Below, piece by piece: positions 29,595 through 31,455 of a DNA stretch of 31,455 bases. The position numbers and the translations under genes were made by a program. Position 1 is the stretch's first letter; the number at the start of each line of letters is the position of its first letter. The DNA comes from an uncultured Collinsella sp. Lineage in GTDB: Bacteria; Actinomycetota; Coriobacteriia; Coriobacteriales; Coriobacteriaceae. The stretch lies in NCBI GenBank assembly GCA_934655755.1, contig CAKUHA010000015.1, forward strand, positions 1 to 31,455. Direction: 5' to 3'. The notes beneath the pieces are model-generated. The model saw nothing but the letters and a program-made list of their open reading frames with translations, was not told the origin of the DNA and made no database searches.

Positions 29595-30077
29595 ATGCCG
29601 AGAACGCTTTTTATTGATGCCGACGCCTGCCCGGTTACGCGCGAGTCGATCGACTGCGCGCGGCGGGCGGGCGTCGCCGTCGTTATCGCCGGCAACAGTA
29701 CGCAGAACCTGGAACGCCACATTCGCCGCGACGACCCGCGCGACGCCGAACACGCGCGTCGGGGCTTTTGGGTCACGACGCTCGACGTGAGCGTGGGAGC
29801 CGATAGCGCCGACTTTGCCATTGTCGAGCGCCTGCAGGCGGGTGACGTGGTCGTGACGCAGGACATTGGCCTGGCGAGCATGGTGCTCGGGCGCGATGCC
29901 GCCGCCATCGGCGTGCGCGGGCGCGTCTACGATAAGGCGACCATCGACATGCAGCTGTTTATCCGCCACGAGGAAAAGAAGGTGCGCCGCGCCGGCGGTC
30001 GCACCCGAGGGCCAGCAGCCTTCACCGGCGAGGACCGAGCTCGCTTTAAGCGCAACCTCACCGAGCTGCTGCGCTAG
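29595..30077 (+). CDS. YaiI/YqxD family protein (DUF188)
   Basis: 160 aa, normal length for the family. It opens with FIDADACPVTRESID (6-20), the DUF188 signature, and later shows VSVGADSADFAIVERLQAGD (66-85), VVTQDIGLASMVL (86-98) and a FTGEDRARF end. The fold is PIN-like with acidic residues D8, D10 and D90 that could bind a metal, so a nuclease role is possible but unproven. It begins immediately after the hdeD stop codon without its own clear Shine-Dalgarno, suggesting translational coupling. Confidence 0.93.
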   Translation: MPRTLFIDADACPVTRESIDCARRAGVAVVIAGNSTQNLERHIRRDDPRDAEHARRGFWVTTLDVSVGADSADFAIVERLQAGDVVVTQDIGLASMVLGRDAAAIGVRGRVYDKATIDMQLFIRHEEKKVRRAGGRTRGPAAFTGEDRARFKRNLTELLR

Positions 30078-30080
30078 CAA

Positions 30081-30115
30081 AGGTAGAATTTTGGGACATG
30101 CCTGAAAATCTACCT
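30081..30115 (+). terminator. Terminator behind yaiI
   Basis: AGGTAGAATTTT (30081-30092) pairs with AAAATCTACCT (30105-30115) with one bulged base; the loop is GGGACATGCCTG. GTTTT follows. It starts 3 nt behind the stop codon. Confidence 0.75.
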
Positions 30116-30158
30116 GTTTTCGTTTAGAGGCAGCAAGCGCACCTCGAACCCATAGCCC

Positions 30159-30237
30159 AACAAAAAACGGACTTCAAAATGCCAGCCCCGCCGCATTCGC
30201 AGGTATTGAGGGTGGCAGTTTTGAAGTCCGTTTTGTT
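30159..30237 (-). terminator. Long hairpin behind the metal-exporter gene
   Basis: Arms 30159-30189 and 30210-30237 pair over about 28 positions with a few mismatches (ACGGACTTCAAAATGCCAG), with A/T-rich outer ends. It lies 8 nt behind the stop at 30246 on the minus strand. Confidence 0.8.
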
Positions 30238-30245
30238 AGGCCTAC

Positions 30246-31334
30246 TTAGAAGCCAAGGGCGGAGAGAACGAGCCCCCAGCCGGCACCGATGACATACATC
30301 ATGACCAGGAACAGGGCGTTTTCGCGGGCGCTACGGTTGGTGCGGAACAGCACCAGGTAGCCCACGCCGGCGGAAATAAGCGTGCCGGCGAGCATCGGGG
30401 CAAGCTGCAGCGCGCCCTCCAGGTACAGCTGCGTAATGACGACGCTGGCGGAGCAGTTGGGGATCAGGCCGACGAGCGCCGAGCCAAGGACAGCAAGCGT
30501 CTCGTTGCCGCGCAGGAACTGCTCGATCGCAGATTCGCCAAAGGTCTCGAGCACGGCGACCAGGATCAACGTCACCAGGAAAATGAACACCGATACCTGC
30601 ACGGTGTGCGAGATCGCGCTGCGGATGATTGACAGGACGGGCGCGCCTTCGTGGGAGTGGCCGTGGTCGTGGTGGTGTTCGTGCTCGTCCGTGTGGCCGT
30701 GGTTGTGGTCATGGCCATGCCCGTGCCCGTGGCCGTCCTCATCGTTGTCGCAGCCGCAATGATCGCGCTCGCACAGCTCGTGGATGTGATCGGCGCTCAC
30801 GCCTGCCTCGGCCACCTCGTCAATGATGTCGCCGCCGGTGTGGTCATCGTGCGCGCAGTTCACGTGAGCCGGATTGGCCGCGGTCCCCAGCACAGTTCGA
30901 CGAATCGCGGCATGAGCGCGGGCGTTACGGCGCAGGCCGCGAATGGCAGCATCCACGATAAAGCCCGTGACCAGCGCGATGAGTGCCTTCGAAGCAAGCA
31001 GCATCGCCATGGTCTGCACGGGAACCTGCTCGGCAAGCAGCAACGGCAGCATCTCGTCGGAGGTCGAGAGGAACACCGCCACCAACGTACCCAGCGTCAC
31101 GACGCGACCGGCGTACAACGTCGCCGCCATCGCCGAAAACCCGCACTGTGGCACGATGCCCAGCAACGAGCCAACCACGGGGCCCGCGGCGCCGGCGCGC
31201 TTGATTACGCCATTGACGCGGTCGCCCGCAACATGCTCGAGCGTCTCGAGCACCAGGTATGTAACAAGCAAAAACGGCACCAGGGACAGCGTGTCCTTGC
31301 CGGCGTCGAGCAGAATATCAATCAGCAAATCCAT
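30246..31334 (-). CDS. Putative 10-TM heavy-metal exporter (ArsP_2 / putative manganese transporter type)
   Basis: 362 aa, two related halves of four to five spans each. Each half carries a Pro-x-Cys signature: VPQCGFSAMAATLYAG (61-76) and IPNCSASVVITQLYLEG (291-307), facing each other as in an internal duplication. The halves are joined by a long hydrophilic loop (about 135-230) with HVNCAHDDH (157-165), CERDHCGC (188-195) and a His/Asp/Glu run at 202-228 containing about 14 histidines. I recall this as the PF11449 family, proposed to export metal ions; the His loop should bind metal. Operator-like palindromes sit on its promoter. The substrate (Mn, Zn, arsenical) cannot be decided from sequence. 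AAAGG lies 11 nt ahead of the ATG. Confidence 0.85.
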   Translation of the reverse strand: MDLLIDILLDAGKDTLSLVPFLLVTYLVLETLEHVAGDRVNGVIKRAGAAGPVVGSLLGIVPQCGFSAMAATLYAGRVVTLGTLVAVFLSTSDEMLPLLLAEQVPVQTMAMLLASKALIALVTGFIVDAAIRGLRRNARAHAAIRRTVLGTAANPAHVNCAHDDHTGGDIIDEVAEAGVSADHIHELCERDHCGCDNDEDGHGHGHGHDHNHGHTDEHEHHHDHGHSHEGAPVLSIIRSAISHTVQVSVFIFLVTLILVAVLETFGESAIEQFLRGNETLAVLGSALVGLIPNCSASVVITQLYLEGALQLAPMLAGTLISAGVGYLVLFRTNRSARENALFLVMMYVIGAGWGLVLSALGF

Positions 31335-31386
31335 GACGGATGGAACCTTTCGTGTCTTTCGGCAGCATTGTAAAAGTCCTAGCGGT

Positions 31387-31406
31387 CAACTAGGGTATTG
31401 TAGTTG
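31387..31406. promoter_or_regulatory. Operator-like inverted repeat over the exporter -10
   Basis: CAACTA-N8-TAGTTG, perfect 6-bp arms. It contains the -10 of the exporter promoter (31397-31402). Confidence 0.55.
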
Positions 31407-31424
31407 TCCCAGGCGCGGTGCCAA
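31397..31424 (-). promoter_or_regulatory. Promoter of the metal-exporter gene
   Basis: The minus strand has TTGGCA (complement of 31419-31424), a 16-nt spacer and TACAAT (complement of 31397-31402), with a leader of about 55 nt to the start codon. Confidence 0.65.
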
Positions 31425-31445
31425 TAGTTGCCCATGGTAAACTAT
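31424..31445. promoter_or_regulatory. 22-bp palindrome abutting the exporter -35
   Basis: ATAGTT-N2-CCATGG-N2-AACTAT: 18 of 22 positions are symmetric. It shares the TAGTT half-site word with the 31387 repeat. A metal-responsive DtxR/MntR-type dimer is the natural guess. Confidence 0.6.
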
Positions 31446-31455
31446 CATCTCGCCA

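Overview
The window reads as chromosomal DNA of a high-GC, Gram-positive gut actinobacterium of the class Coriobacteriia, most like Collinsella. The basis is recalled protein flavour and base composition, not a database search. Coding density is high and most genes are housekeeping or metabolic. There is no prophage, CRISPR array, transposase or rRNA operon. The accessory signal lies in the intergenic DNA, which carries an unusual number of hairpin repeats, and in one lower-GC orphan gene.

Layout: 1-462 is the 3' end of a proline-iminopeptidase-like hydrolase. 714-5114 is a minus-strand block: proB, pncB, a small coiled-coil membrane protein, tRNA-Ala(CGC) and a PflX-like radical SAM protein. 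5264-5430 is a candidate 6S RNA, followed on the plus strand by a WecA/TagO-type glycosyl-1-phosphate transferase, trpS and a Cys-rich DUF6485 protein. 8934-15774 is a minus-strand block: Ogt-like alkyltransferase, DegV, MarR, a B3/B4-domain protein, pckA and a lactate permease. A 660-bp repeat-filled gap between the last two holds a 238-bp element with 40-bp terminal inverted repeats. 15952-23163 carries a polysaccharide flippase (+), a PPP-type phosphatase (-), a K+/H+ antiporter (+) and serC-serA (+). 23511-24560 (-) is the orphan with a DUF559/Vsr-like nuclease signature. Then come an M20 peptidase and a short DUF1015-like protein (+), two tandem histidine phosphatases and a nitroreductase (-), HdeD-yaiI (+), and a His-rich 10-TM metal exporter (-) at the right edge.

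Genes that clearly work together: serC and serA make serine from 3-phosphoglycerate; pckA and the lactate permease both suit growth on organic acids; hdeD and yaiI are coupled stop-to-start; M20 and the DUF1015-like gene look co-transcribed.

Most worth a second look: (1) a hairpin family (CCACCACAAAGG...CCTTTGTGGTGG) with five copies, each directly behind the stop codon of a minus-strand gene; (2) several other hairpin families sharing GGGAC-type words; (3) the nested inverted-repeat structure at 13685-14202; (4) operator-like palindromes before the metal exporter, the nitroreductase (a DtxR/IdeR-like box), pckA and the lactate permease; (5) the orphan nuclease-like gene; (6) a promoter-hairpin-terminator leader before the B3/B4 gene.
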